From NCBI RefSeq assembly GCF_012277275.1, contig NZ_CP051155.1, forward strand, positions 3,385,784 to 3,449,783: a stretch of 64,000 bases of DNA. The letters are read 5' to 3'. This stretch comes from Gephyromycinifex aptenodytis (GTDB taxonomy: Bacteria; Actinomycetota; Actinomycetes; Actinomycetales; Dermatophilaceae). The notes beneath the pieces were generated by a model. The model saw nothing but the letters and a program-made list of their open reading frames with translations, ran no database searches and was not told the origin of the DNA. The translations under genes were made by a program, and so were the position numbers. Shown in pieces: positions 10,274-17,908 of this stretch; the first letter of the stretch is position 1; the number at the start of each line of letters is the position of its first letter.

Positions 10274-11190
10274 CGGCTTCTCGCTTTCGGGCCCGCACCG
10301 GTTCCGGGCGGGTCACCTCCGGGGCCGCCGGGGTACGTCGGCGGGTGCCGTGGCGCCAGTTGCTCGCAGTTCTTCTCATCGCGGGTGCTGTCGCGGCCGC
10401 GTTTTTCGGGCTGTTCTGGTACGCGCCGTTTTTGCGCATCGCCGATGTCGCGATCGAAGGCGCCCGCCCGCAACAGCAGCCGGGAATCCAACGCGCCGCC
10501 GACATAACCTTGGGTGAACCTCTAGTTGAGGTAGACACTAAAGCCGTCGCTGCCCGGGTGATGGCGACGAAGCTTTTCTCCGAGGTGCAGGTGCAGCGGA
10601 GTTGGCCGGACACCGTCACCATCACCGCGACGCCCCGCGAGCCGGTTCTTGCGCTGCAGGCAGAGGCCGGTCAAGTCTGGCTCGTCGACGACAGCGGAGT
10701 CGCCTACGAAGAGGTGACCCATGCCCCGGACGATCTGCCCTTGGCCACCAGCGATCAGGGCCTGAACGAAACGGCCTCGGCGGCGCTGGCGCGAGTCGCC
10801 AGCAGCCTGCGCACCGACCTGCGAGCGGCGACCCGTGACCTGCACATCGATGCCGAAAGTCGGGTGTCGTTGCAGGTCAAGGAAACCGAGGTGTTCTGGG
10901 GGGAGTCTGAGGACAGTCGCCTCAAAGCGGCTGTGGTCACCCGCCTGTTGGATACCGCCGGTGTGGGTTACATCGACGTCAGTGCTCCGATGGCGCCGGT
11001 GACGGCAGAGCATCGCCCGCAACGCGGCGAGCGCCCACCGGAGTCGGCCGGGTCAGCCGCCTCTGCGGGCCCCAGCGATGCCTCGACCGAAGTTCCGAGG
11101 AGCTCGCAGGGGGCCACGCCGGAGAGTCCGGAGCAGCCGACGCCCTCCACTGAGCCCCGGTCTGCATCTGCCACATCAATCCCCGGCTAG
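10270..11190 (+). CDS. ftsQ: Cell division protein FtsQ (DivIB)
   Basis: Bitopic membrane protein of the divisome that links FtsZ-associated proteins to the periplasmic septal synthase. 306 aa: a basic cytoplasmic N-terminus, one transmembrane segment (about residues 34-56), then a POTRA-like domain (about 58-125) and the FtsQ domain. The last 70 or so residues are a low-complexity Pro/Ser/Ala/Glu tail. It starts on an ATG overlapping the murC stop and ends the tightly overlapping run; the next gene, ftsZ, is 152 nt away and has its own leader. Confidence 0.93.
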   Translation: MTASRFRARTGSGRVTSGAAGVRRRVPWRQLLAVLLIAGAVAAAFFGLFWYAPFLRIADVAIEGARPQQQPGIQRAADITLGEPLVEVDTKAVAARVMATKLFSEVQVQRSWPDTVTITATPREPVLALQAEAGQVWLVDDSGVAYEEVTHAPDDLPLATSDQGLNETASAALARVASSLRTDLRAATRDLHIDAESRVSLQVKETEVFWGESEDSRLKAAVVTRLLDTAGVGYIDVSAPMAPVTAEHRPQRGERPPESAGSAASAGPSDASTEVPRSSQGATPESPEQPTPSTEPRSASATSIPG

Positions 11191-11208
11191 ACGTCAATGA
11201 GACGTCAA
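11190..11208 (+). repeat. Short direct repeat upstream of ftsZ
   Basis: GACGTCAA occurs at 11190-11197 and again at 11201-11208, offset by 11 bp, about one helical turn. It opens the 152-nt ftsZ leader and could be a protein-binding site. The first copy shares its first base with the ftsQ stop codon. Confidence 0.35.
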
Positions 11209-11234
11209 GGGTTTGAAAAGTCCTGTGTCGGTGG

Positions 11235-11268
11235 CAAGGTGTGACCTTGACCGTCCATTACGATGGAC
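11235..11268 (+). promoter_or_regulatory. Two adjacent perfect palindromes in the ftsZ leader
   Basis: CAAGGT-GTG-ACCTTG (11235-11249) is followed 3 bp later by GTCCAT-TACG-ATGGAC (11253-11268). Both are perfect inverted repeats with 6-bp arms. A TTGAAA box at 11213-11218 and a TACGAT hexamer at 11259-11264 lie nearby but are not at standard promoter spacing from each other. They are best read as operator sites or leader hairpins controlling ftsZ; the regulator is unknown. Confidence 0.5.
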
Positions 11269-11342
11269 CAGAAACCCGGGGTGCGTGCTCGGCTCCGGTA
11301 GATCACGCGACCGAAAGAACGTCTTCAGGAGAGGCCCCCGTC

Positions 11343-12725
11343 GTGGCAGCACCACAGAACTACCTGGCCGTAATCAAGGTCGTCGGCATCGGCGGGGGCG
11401 GTGTCAACGCCATCAACCGGATGATCGAGGTCGGCCTCAAGGGCGTCGAGTTCATCGCGATCAACACCGATGCGCAGGCGCTCCTCATGAGCGACGCCGA
11501 CCTCAAGCTCGACGTCGGTCGTGAACTGACCCGTGGTCTCGGCGCCGGCGCCGACCCCGAGGTCGGCAAGAAGGCCGCCGAGGATCACGCAGAGGAGATC
11601 GAGGAAGCGCTCAAGGGCGCCGACATGGTCTTCGTGACTGCGGGTGAAGGTGGCGGCACCGGCACCGGTGGCGCGCCTGTGGTGGCCCGGATCGCCAAGT
11701 CCATCGGCGCCTTGACCATCGGTGTCGTCACCCGTCCCTTCACCTTCGAGGGTCGTCGCCGCGCCAACCAGGCCGAGTCCGGCATCGGGGCGTTGCGCGA
11801 AGAGGTCGACACCCTCATCGTCATCCCCAACGACCGACTGCTCTCGATCAGCGACCGCGCAGTCAGCATGCTTGACGCCTTCCGCAGCGCCGACCAGGTG
11901 CTGCTTTCAGGTGTGCAGGGCATCACCGACCTGATCACCACACCCGGCCTGATCAACCTGGACTTCGCAGATGTGAAGTCCGTGATGCAGGGCGCCGGTT
12001 CGGCCCTGATGGGTATCGGCTCGGCGCGCGGGGAAGACCGCGCGGTGCAGGCTGCGGAGTTGGCGATAAGTTCGCCGCTGCTGGAAGCCAGCATCGACGG
12101 CGCTCACGGGGTGCTGCTGTCCATCCAGGGTGGCTCCGATCTTGGTCTGTTCGAAATCAACGAGGCAGCCCGCCTGGTTCAGGAAGCTGCGCACCCGGAG
12201 GCGAACATCATCTTCGGTGCGGTCATCGACGACGCGCTCGGCGACGAGGTGCGGGTCACCGTCATCGCGGCCGGGTTCGACGGTGGCAGCCCGCAGCGCC
12301 GCAGTGACGACCGCGCCCTTGGTGGAGTTTCCAGCGCCCAGGCCCAGCAGCAGCAACAGCAGCGTCAGAACCCCGGTCAGCAGATGCCGCCGGCCCAACA
12401 GATGCCGGCCCAGCAGATGCCCCCGCAGCAGATGCCAGCCCAGCAGATGCCGCCGCGTCAGGAGCCCTCGTACTCCCAGCCGGTGACTCCGCGCCAGGGG
12501 CAGGTGCCGCGTCAGCAGCCTCCGACCCAGCCCGCGGGGATGCCCCCGGGGCACGAGCCGATGCCGCAGCGTCAAGCCCAGCAGCAGCAACAGCAACGTC
12601 AGCAGGCGCCGAACAACGGTCCTGCTCAGCCGCCGCACCAGCAGGGCGCACCTGCCAGTCGTCCGCCGCGCGCGGTGACCTTCGACGACGGCGACGACCT
12701 CGACGTACCCGACTTCCTGAAGTAA
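11343..12725 (+). CDS. ftsZ: Cell division GTPase FtsZ
   Basis: Tubulin-like GTPase that polymerises into the Z ring. 460 aa from GTG 11343, chosen because it gives the family N-terminus ([10 protein letters not shown]) and has an AGGAGAGG Shine-Dalgarno 8 nt upstream (11327-11334); the longer frame from 11241 lacks both. The tubulin signature GGGTGTG is at residues 103-109, and the T7 loop (NLDFADVK) is present. The linker is long and Gln/Pro rich, with five [10 protein letters not shown] units (residues 346-371). The conserved C-terminal peptide DVPDFLK, which binds SepF and other partners, ends the protein. Confidence 0.97.
   Translation: MAAPQNYLAVIKVVGIGGGGVNAINRMIEVGLKGVEFIAINTDAQALLMSDADLKLDVGRELTRGLGAGADPEVGKKAAEDHAEEIEEALKGADMVFVTAGEGGGTGTGGAPVVARIAKSIGALTIGVVTRPFTFEGRRRANQAESGIGALREEVDTLIVIPNDRLLSISDRAVSMLDAFRSADQVLLSGVQGITDLITTPGLINLDFADVKSVMQGAGSALMGIGSARGEDRAVQAAELAISSPLLEASIDGAHGVLLSIQGGSDLGLFEINEAARLVQEAAHPEANIIFGAVIDDALGDEVRVTVIAAGFDGGSPQRRSDDRALGGVSSAQAQQQQQQRQNPGQQMPPAQQMPAQQMPPQQMPAQQMPPRQEPSYSQPVTPRQGQVPRQQPPTQPAGMPPGHEPMPQRQAQQQQQQRQQAPNNGPAQPPHQQGAPASRPPRAVTFDDGDDLDVPDFLK
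12378..12455 (+). repeat. Five 15-nt tandem units encoding [10 protein letters not shown] in the FtsZ linker
   Basis: Five consecutive 15-nt units (with one extra Ala codon after the first) encode QQMPP or QQMPA inside the intrinsically disordered linker of FtsZ. Such in-frame repeats can change copy number by slippage and alter linker length without breaking the frame. Confidence 0.75.
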
Positions 12726-12728
12726 GTC

Positions 12729-13517
12729 GTGTACGCATGGCGTGAGCAGAGTGGCGGGCCCGCAGGGGCCCGCCCCCTGTCGCAGCCTGACGTGATGCCC
12801 CGGTCCCTGGTGGACTGGGGTTTCACGCGTGCCACCCCCACCCCGGCCGGGGTGAGCGGCAGCCGCGGCGACTACCTGGGGTTCAATCTGGCCAGTCACG
12901 TCGGGGACGACCCGGTGGCGGTGCAGAGCAACCGCCGCGCTTTGGCCGCGCAACTCGGGGTGGCAACGCGCGAACTCATCTTCATGAACCAGGTGCACGG
13001 CAGCCAGGTGGTGGTGGCCGACGGCCCTTGGTCGGGGGATCCCCCCGAGGCTGACGCCGTCCTCACCACCACCCCGGGGTTGGCACTGGCGGTGCTGGTG
13101 GCCGACTGCACCCCGGTGCTGCTCGTCGACGAAGAAGCCGGCGTCGCCGGGGCGGTGCACGCCGGTCGACCCGGACTGCTGGCAGGGGTGGTACCCGCGG
13201 CGGTGCACGCCGCGCGAGATCTCGGGGCGCGCAGGTTGCGTGCGGCAGTCGGCCCCTCGGTGTGCGGACGCTGCTACGAAGTGCCGGCGGCGATGCGCGA
13301 GGAAGTCGCTGCCGACAACCCACTCTCGGCGACCGTGTCCTGGACCGGGACGCCCGCCCTCGACGTTGCCGCTGGTGTCGTCGCCCAACTCAGGCAACTT
13401 GATGTAGCGCTCACCTGGGTTCCCGGCTGTACCCGAGAATCACCACGGTTCTATTCCTATCGCCGTCAACCCCGCACCGGCCGTTTCGCCGGCGTCGTGC
13501 GAATGTGGACACCGTGA
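12729..13517 (+). CDS. pgeF: Peptidoglycan editing factor PgeF (multicopper laccase-like, YfiH family)
   Basis: Laccase-domain protein; the family (PgeF/YfiH) hydrolyses wrongly incorporated residues from UDP-MurNAc precursors, and some members act on nucleosides. 262 aa from GTG 12729. The motifs NQVHGSQV, ADCTPVLLVD, GAVHAGRPG and the CGRCYEV segment carry the metal-binding His and Cys residues. The start is uncertain: GTG 12729 gives an N-terminus resembling relatives, but ATG 12795 lies beyond the strong hairpin at 12753-12774 and also leaves an intact domain. It ends in a GTGA overlap with the next gene. Placement right after ftsZ is conserved in actinobacteria. Confidence 0.9.
   Translation: MYAWREQSGGPAGARPLSQPDVMPRSLVDWGFTRATPTPAGVSGSRGDYLGFNLASHVGDDPVAVQSNRRALAAQLGVATRELIFMNQVHGSQVVVADGPWSGDPPEADAVLTTTPGLALAVLVADCTPVLLVDEEAGVAGAVHAGRPGLLAGVVPAAVHAARDLGARRLRAAVGPSVCGRCYEVPAAMREEVAADNPLSATVSWTGTPALDVAAGVVAQLRQLDVALTWVPGCTRESPRFYSYRRQPRTGRFAGVVRMWTP
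12753..12774 (+). terminator. Strong GC hairpin just after ftsZ
   Basis: GGCGGGCCC (12753-12761), loop GCAG, GGGCCCGCC (12766-12774): a perfect 9-bp stem with a 4-nt loop, 28 nt after the ftsZ stop. There is no U-tract, as is common for actinobacterial hairpin terminators. If pgeF starts at GTG 12729, the hairpin lies inside its coding sequence; if it starts at 12795, the hairpin is intergenic. Confidence 0.5.
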
Positions 13518-14233
13518 CCGACCACGAGCCCCGCCTATCCGAGCTGGCCGTATCGCTGCGCCGCGTCCAGGAGCGCATCGCGGCCGCCTGCACCGACTCT
13601 CAGCGTGACCCGAGCCAGGTGAAACTGGTCGTGGTCACCAAATTCTTTCCCGCCAGTGACGTTCTGCACCTGGCCCAGTTGGGTGTCGATGAGGTGGGGG
13701 AGAACCGCGACCAGGAAGCCGGCCCGAAGGCGGCGCAGGTGCGCGCAGCGCTGCCCAAGGGGCCGCGTTGGCATTTCATCGGTCAGTTGCAGACCAACAA
13801 GGCGGCCTCGGTCGCTTCCTATGCCGATGTCGTGCAGTCCGTGGACCGGGTGCGCCTGGTCAACGCCCTGGAGAAGGGGGCAGCCAAGGCCGGACGCGAG
13901 TTGGAAGTGCTCCTGCAGGTCGACCTGGGGCAGGGCGCGGATCAGGGCCGGGGCGGCGCGTTGCCGCAAGAGATTCCGCAGCTTGGCGCCGCGGTGGCCG
14001 ACTGCGAGTATCTCAAGCTGGCGGGGCTGATGGCGGTGGCTCCGCTCGGCGCGCCCGCCCGACCGGCCTTCGAGCGGTTGGCGGCGCTGGCGCACACGCT
14101 GCAGGCGGAGCACCCCGACGCGCGGGTGATCTCGGCCGGGATGAGCGGCGATCTCGAGGATGCCATTGCCTGTGGGGCCACCCACCTGCGTGTCGGAACG
14201 GCAATCCTGGGCGCTCGTCCTCCTCTTCGATAG
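13514..14233 (+). CDS. YggS-family pyridoxal phosphate homeostasis protein
   Basis: PLP-binding alanine-racemase-fold protein (PLPBP/YggS family) that keeps vitamin B6 and amino acid pools in balance; it has no known enzyme activity of its own. 239 aa from GTG 13514, which overlaps the pgeF stop (GTGA); ATG 13505 in the same frame is the alternative. The PLP lysine is predicted at K43 in VVTKFFP, and GENRDQE, FIGQLQTNK and SAGMSGDLEDAI are the family signatures. Located between pgeF and sepF, as in many Gram-positive dcw clusters. Confidence 0.94.
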   Translation: MTDHEPRLSELAVSLRRVQERIAAACTDSQRDPSQVKLVVVTKFFPASDVLHLAQLGVDEVGENRDQEAGPKAAQVRAALPKGPRWHFIGQLQTNKAASVASYADVVQSVDRVRLVNALEKGAAKAGRELEVLLQVDLGQGADQGRGGALPQEIPQLGAAVADCEYLKLAGLMAVAPLGAPARPAFERLAALAHTLQAEHPDARVISAGMSGDLEDAIACGATHLRVGTAILGARPPLR

Positions 14234-14336
14234 CGTTAGCTCACGGCCCGCGTCGGTCTCCTGTGCCATGGCGTAGGCTCCCGAGAACGTTTACGCGCGC
14301 GGTCGACATCCGCACGAACAGCAAGGAGCACACACG

Positions 14337-14924
14337 ATGGCTGGAGCACTTCGCAAGGCCTGGGTGTACCTCGGGCTGGCCGATGAGGACGAGCGCGATG
14401 TTCTGTACGACGAGGACACGCGCGGTGAGGAGTTCCCGCCCGCTCGCGCTACCCGCGAGGTGGAGGAGGACCCCCGCGAGCATGAGCGTGAGCCGCTGGC
14501 CCCGCGCCAGGAGCGCCCCCGCGGCTCTCACGTGGCGTTGGCTCCGGTGGAGGACGAAGAACCGCGCCGCGCAGAAGTCACCCCCATCCGACGCAGCACC
14601 CCGGTCGCAGAGGTTGTCAAAGACGTGGAGGTCACCGGCGTGCACCGCATCACCACCATTCACCCGCGCACCTACAACGAAGCCAAGAACATCGGCGAGA
14701 GCTTCCGCCAGGGCACCCCGGTCATCATGAACCTGACTGACCTGGACGACGCCGACGCCAAGCGACTGGTCGACTTCGCTGCGGGGCTCGTCTTCGGTCT
14801 GCAGGGCTCGATCGAGCGGGTCACGAACAAGGTGTTCCTGCTCTCCCCGGCCAACCTGGAGGTCACCTCCACGGACGGGTCCGGCAGCGCTAAGGCCACG
14901 CGCGGCCTGTTCAACCAGAGCTGA
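14337..14924 (+). CDS. sepF: Cell division protein SepF
   Basis: Membrane-binding protein that ties FtsZ filaments to the membrane and bundles them. 195 aa from ATG 14337, with an AAGGAG Shine-Dalgarno before it. The N-terminus [14 protein letters not shown] is the amphipathic membrane helix. An acidic, disordered linker (about residues 16-90) follows, then the globular SepF core with [16 protein letters not shown] and [17 protein letters not shown] 103-nt gap separates it from the YggS gene; it contains TAGGCT (14274-14279), a possible -10 element. Confidence 0.95.
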   Translation: MAGALRKAWVYLGLADEDERDVLYDEDTRGEEFPPARATREVEEDPREHEREPLAPRQERPRGSHVALAPVEDEEPRRAEVTPIRRSTPVAEVVKDVEVTGVHRITTIHPRTYNEAKNIGESFRQGTPVIMNLTDLDDADAKRLVDFAAGLVFGLQGSIERVTNKVFLLSPANLEVTSTDGSGSAKATRGLFNQS

Positions 14925-14963
14925 TGCAGGCGGCACCCAGCCGCGTAACGGATACTGGCTGAC

Positions 14964-15263
14964 ATGGCGCTCGTCGTTTCACTCATTCTGTTCCTCATCC
15001 AGATCTACATGTTCGTCCTGATCGCTCGGCTGGTGGTCGACTGGATCCAGGTCTTCGCCCGAGAGTGGCGTCCCCGTGGTCTTCTGCTGGTCATCATCGA
15101 GGGCATCTACTCCCTGACGGATCCGCCGCTGAAGGCGCTGCGTCGGGTCATCCCACCGGTCCGACTGGGATCGGTGATGCTGGACCTGGGGTTCATCGTG
15201 CTGTGGTTCGGCTTGTACGCTCTTTCTGCCGCAGTTACCTACATCGGAATGCAATTCATTTAA
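14964..15263 (+). CDS. YggT family membrane protein
   Basis: Small membrane protein of the YggT family, found between sepF and divIVA throughout Gram-positives and thought to take part in division or osmotic stress; the molecular role is not established. 99 aa with two hydrophobic helices (about residues 3-25 and 70-95) around a conserved central segment (DPPLKALRRVIPP). The hexamer GATACT at 14951-14956 ends 7 nt before the ATG, so a leaderless start is possible. Confidence 0.9.
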   Translation: MALVVSLILFLIQIYMFVLIARLVVDWIQVFAREWRPRGLLLVIIEGIYSLTDPPLKALRRVIPPVRLGSVMLDLGFIVLWFGLYALSAAVTYIGMQFI

Positions 15264-15442
15264 GGCTTTTGCTGTGCATTGTTTGACGGACGTCCGGTCT
15301 TAAGTAAAGACGATCGACCGACTCGACTGCCTTTCTTGCGAGACTACGTGCCCGGTAAGTCATGTAGCTGACCAGGGGTGAGTACCTTACGCGGATTCCG
15401 TTACCCTGGAAGCGGATACATCGGTGCAATCAAGGGGTTTCC

Positions 15443-16630
15443 ATGCCGCTCACACCCGAAGACGTGCTGAACAAGCACTTCACCGCGACGCAGTTTCGAC
15501 GCGGATACGACGAGCAGGAAGTCGACGACTTCCTGGACGAAGTCGTCGTCGAATTGCGGCGCCTCAGCACTGAGAACGCGCAACTGCGCCAGGGCGCACC
15601 CGGGGCGCCGCAGATCGACTCTGCCGCCTTTGCCCAGGCAGAGAAAGTCGCCCAGGAGCGCATCGCGCGGGTGCAGGCCGAAGCCGATGAAGCGGAGAAG
15701 GCCGCAGCGGCCCGAGTGGCGGCAGCCCAGGAACGGGCCGAACTGGCAGAGCAACAGGCACAGGAGCGGGCCGCGACCGCAGCACTGGCCGCGCCGGCGA
15801 CCCAGGCCGACCAGGGCTCAGCCGCGGCGCCGATGACCGCTTCGACCTCGGGTGCCGGGGTTGCCGACGCCGCCGGCGTCATCGCCCTGGCCCAGAAGGT
15901 GCACGACGAGTACGTCGAGCAGGGTCGCCAGGAGCACGATCGCCTCGTCACCGAAGGCACCGCCCGTCGGGACACCTTGTTCGAAGAGGCCCAGTCCACG
16001 CACGACCGGCTGCTCGGTGAAGCCCAGGCGCGTCACGACGAACTCATCGAGACCGCGCAGAGCCGCCACGACGAGCTCGTCCAGACGGCGCAGAGCCGCC
16101 ACGACGAACTGGTCGAGACGGGGCGCAGCGAGAATGAGCGCTTGATCGCCGAAGCCAAGCAGGAGCACGAGCGGCTGCTGAGCAGCGCTCAGGAGCAGCA
16201 CGACGAACTGGTGCGCTCCGGCCGCGCGGAGAATGAACGTCTGCTGCTGGAGGCGCGCAGCACCTCCAGCACCATGGTGGAAGAGGCTCGCAACCGCCGC
16301 GACACGATGCTGACGGAGCTGGAGAACTCCCGCAGCGCCTACGCCGCCAAGATCAGCGAACTACGCAGCTTCGAAGAGCAGTACCGCTCCCGGCTCACAG
16401 ACTTCATCGAGGGGCATCTGCGCGGGCTGGAGCGTGCGTCATCGCCGATGCCCGGTGAGATGCCTGACTCTGAGCTGAGCGATACCCGCCTGGAACTATC
16501 CGGCCGGCCGCAGCAGGCCATCGAGGCCGAGGAGGCGGCTCACGCTGAACACCCGGTCGAGGAGGAGGCAGAGCGGGCTGAGGCGGCCAGCATCCCCGAA
16601 GCCGACCTCACCTCGGTCCACCAGGGCTGA
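15443..16630 (+). CDS. divIVA: Polar growth/division protein DivIVA (Wag31-like)
   Basis: Coiled-coil protein that binds curved membrane at poles and septa and directs cell-wall synthesis in actinobacteria. 395 aa. The N-terminal DivIVA domain is clear (MPLTPEDVLNKHF, then FRRGYDEQEVDDFLDEV). An Ala/Glu/Gln-rich helix follows. Residues 164-295 consist of twelve 11-residue units (RHDELxxTAQS type), a hendecad coiled coil; the tail is acidic. It is much longer than the roughly 260-aa mycobacterial Wag31, mostly because of this repeat. The 179-nt gap upstream contains GGATACATC (15414-15422), a possible -10 region. A hairpin terminator follows 20 nt after the stop. Confidence 0.94.
   Translation: MPLTPEDVLNKHFTATQFRRGYDEQEVDDFLDEVVVELRRLSTENAQLRQGAPGAPQIDSAAFAQAEKVAQERIARVQAEADEAEKAAAARVAAAQERAELAEQQAQERAATAALAAPATQADQGSAAAPMTASTSGAGVADAAGVIALAQKVHDEYVEQGRQEHDRLVTEGTARRDTLFEEAQSTHDRLLGEAQARHDELIETAQSRHDELVQTAQSRHDELVETGRSENERLIAEAKQEHERLLSSAQEQHDELVRSGRAENERLLLEARSTSSTMVEEARNRRDTMLTELENSRSAYAAKISELRSFEEQYRSRLTDFIEGHLRGLERASSPMPGEMPDSELSDTRLELSGRPQQAIEAEEAAHAEHPVEEEAERAEAASIPEADLTSVHQG
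15932..16327 (+). repeat. Twelve 33-nt units encoding hendecads in DivIVA
   Basis: Twelve in-frame 33-nt units, each encoding 11 residues that usually begin [R/E/Q/T]-[H/N/R]-[D/E]-x-L. The three central units (about 16031-16129) are nearly identical at DNA level, which points to recent duplication within an older repeat. Confidence 0.8.
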
Positions 16631-16650
16631 GCTACTCCTGAGGCGTGCGT

Positions 16651-16702
16651 TCAGCCCCGCCTGCTCGGTGCCGGACCCCCGGCGCAGATCAGGTGGGGCT
16701 GA
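16651..16702 (+). terminator. Hairpin terminator after divIVA
   Basis: TCAGCCCCGCCTG (16651-16663) pairs with CAGGTGGGGCTGA (16690-16702): a 13-bp stem with one G-U pair, with a smaller GCCGG/CCGGC hairpin in the loop. It begins 20 nt after the divIVA stop. The U-tract is weak (AATGTTT). Confidence 0.6.
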
Positions 16703-16807
16703 AATGTTTCCTGGCTGCTGGGCTACCTCTATCCTGTGCGCACGGCCAAGCTGGGTACGTGCGCCGACCGCTGGGTGGCAGACGTTCTGGCACGATCGTT
16801 TCCTCAA

Positions 16808-16841
16808 CGGCCAGAGGTCGATTGCAATTGACCTCTGGCCG
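16808..16841 (+). promoter_or_regulatory. 34-bp near-perfect palindrome before the DksA/TraR-type gene
   Basis: Arms of 12 bp (16808-16819 and 16830-16841; core GGCCAGAGGTC/GACCTCTGGCC) flank a 10-bp centre that contains the palindrome ATTGCAAT. Only one base pair of the centre breaks the symmetry. It ends 30 nt before the ATG at 16872, a position that suits an operator or a leader hairpin. There is no U-tract after it, and divIVA already has its own hairpin, so a regulatory role is more likely than termination. Confidence 0.55.
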
Positions 16842-16871
16842 CACAGTTCACCCGTACGGATCGGACAAGCC

Positions 16872-17324
16872 ATGACCACGTTGCACGATTCCACCCCCGA
16901 GCAGGACCGGTCGGCCGCGGCTGCCGACCTGACATGGCTGCCGGTTCGCCCGGGCGAGGATCCTTGGACCCAAGAGGAATTCGAGGAAGTTCAGCAGATG
17001 CTCACCGACGAGATCGCGCGCGTCGGTGCAGAGCTTGAGATGTCGGAGGCCGACATCGAGACCCTGATGCGTAATGACGGCAGCGGCTCCGGAGACGATT
17101 CGGCCGACGCCGGCGGCAAGGTCCTCGAGCGCGAACATGAGCTGACCTTGGCGGAGAACTCGCGTCGCCTGCTGGAACAGAGCAGACGCGCCCTGGAGCG
17201 GCTTGCTGCGCGCAGCTATGGTCGTTGCGAGCAGTGCGCCGAACCCATCGGCAAACTGCGCCTACAAGCCTTCCCTCGCGCCACGCTCTGCGTGGCGTGC
17301 AAACAGAAGTCGGAGCGACGCTGA
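16872..17324 (+). CDS. DksA/TraR-family zinc-finger protein
   Basis: Small protein of the DksA/TraR C4 zinc-finger family; in proteobacteria DksA binds RNA polymerase, but the actinobacterial members next to lspA have no settled role. 150 aa from ATG 16872; longer frames (from 16668) run through the palindrome and terminator and were rejected. A helical region (about residues 33-110) is followed by the C-terminal finger CEQC...CVAC with four Cys. Its 3' end overlaps the predicted lspA start by 28 nt. Confidence 0.88.
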   Translation: MTTLHDSTPEQDRSAAAADLTWLPVRPGEDPWTQEEFEEVQQMLTDEIARVGAELEMSEADIETLMRNDGSGSGDDSADAGGKVLEREHELTLAENSRRLLEQSRRALERLAARSYGRCEQCAEPIGKLRLQAFPRATLCVACKQKSERR

Positions 17325-17908
17325 TTTCCTCCTCAACTACAGCTTCTCGCGGCCGGGCGTTCCTCGCCCGGCCGCGTCTTGCCGCACTCGTCTGCCTACT
17401 CGGTGCCCTGGTGTGGGCTGGTGACCAGGCCACGAAACGCTGGGCGCTGGCCTCGCTGACGCCAGGGCAGATCCGGCCTTTCCTGGGGGAGGTGCTGCAG
17501 TTCACGTTGGTGTTCAACCCCGGCGCGGCGTTCTCGCTGGGAACCGGCATCACTCCGGTCTTCACCTTCGCGATGGCGGCGGTGGCCGTGGCGATCCTGG
17601 TCTCGTTGCGCCGTCTGAACTCGCGCTGGTGGGCCTTGGCCTTGGGGCTGCTGCTCGGCGGCGCCCTGGGCAACCTCACCGATCGGTTGCTGCGCCCACC
17701 CGGCTTCGCTCACGGACACGTCGTGGACTTCCTCATGTTGCCGCATTGGCCGGTCTTCAACGTGGCAGACTCCGCGATCGTCACGGCCGCCGCGCTCATC
17801 GCGCTCGCAGCCTTTCGCGGCATCGATTTCGATGCCAACCCCAAATCCTCGACCGGCGCTGACGAGCCTTCGACCGGACCAGACGTGGAGGTGAACCGTC
17901 GTGGCTGA
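17297..17908 (+). CDS. lspA: Lipoprotein signal peptidase LspA
   Basis: Aspartic membrane peptidase that cleaves the signal peptide of prolipoproteins after lipidation. About 203 aa from GTG 17297, the last standard in-frame start before the first membrane helix; it overlaps the zinc-finger gene by 28 nt, so the start is uncertain. Four hydrophobic helices are visible. The catalytic Asp residues lie in NLTDRLLRP and FNVADSAI, and the FNPGAAFSL motif is typical. The C-terminal 25 residues are a polar tail. ModA (C21), elsewhere in this window, is a predicted substrate. It overlaps the next gene by 8 nt. Confidence 0.92.
   Translation: MQTEVGATLISSSTTASRGRAFLARPRLAALVCLLGALVWAGDQATKRWALASLTPGQIRPFLGEVLQFTLVFNPGAAFSLGTGITPVFTFAMAAVAVAILVSLRRLNSRWWALALGLLLGGALGNLTDRLLRPPGFAHGHVVDFLMLPHWPVFNVADSAIVTAAALIALAAFRGIDFDANPKSSTGADEPSTGPDVEVNRRG

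Noticed and set aside
11907..13397. Long antisense frame (496 aa) opposite ftsZ/pgeF
   Set aside because: High-GC DNA gives long open frames opposite real genes. It has low-complexity Arg/Leu/His composition, no family motif, and lies over strongly supported genes.
15932..16327. CRISPR-like tandem units
   Set aside because: The 33-nt units are contiguous, in frame and encode a coiled coil in DivIVA; there are no unique spacers.
16668..16871. N-terminal extension of the DksA/TraR-type gene
   Set aside because: It would run through the divIVA terminator and the 34-bp palindrome and has no family similarity.
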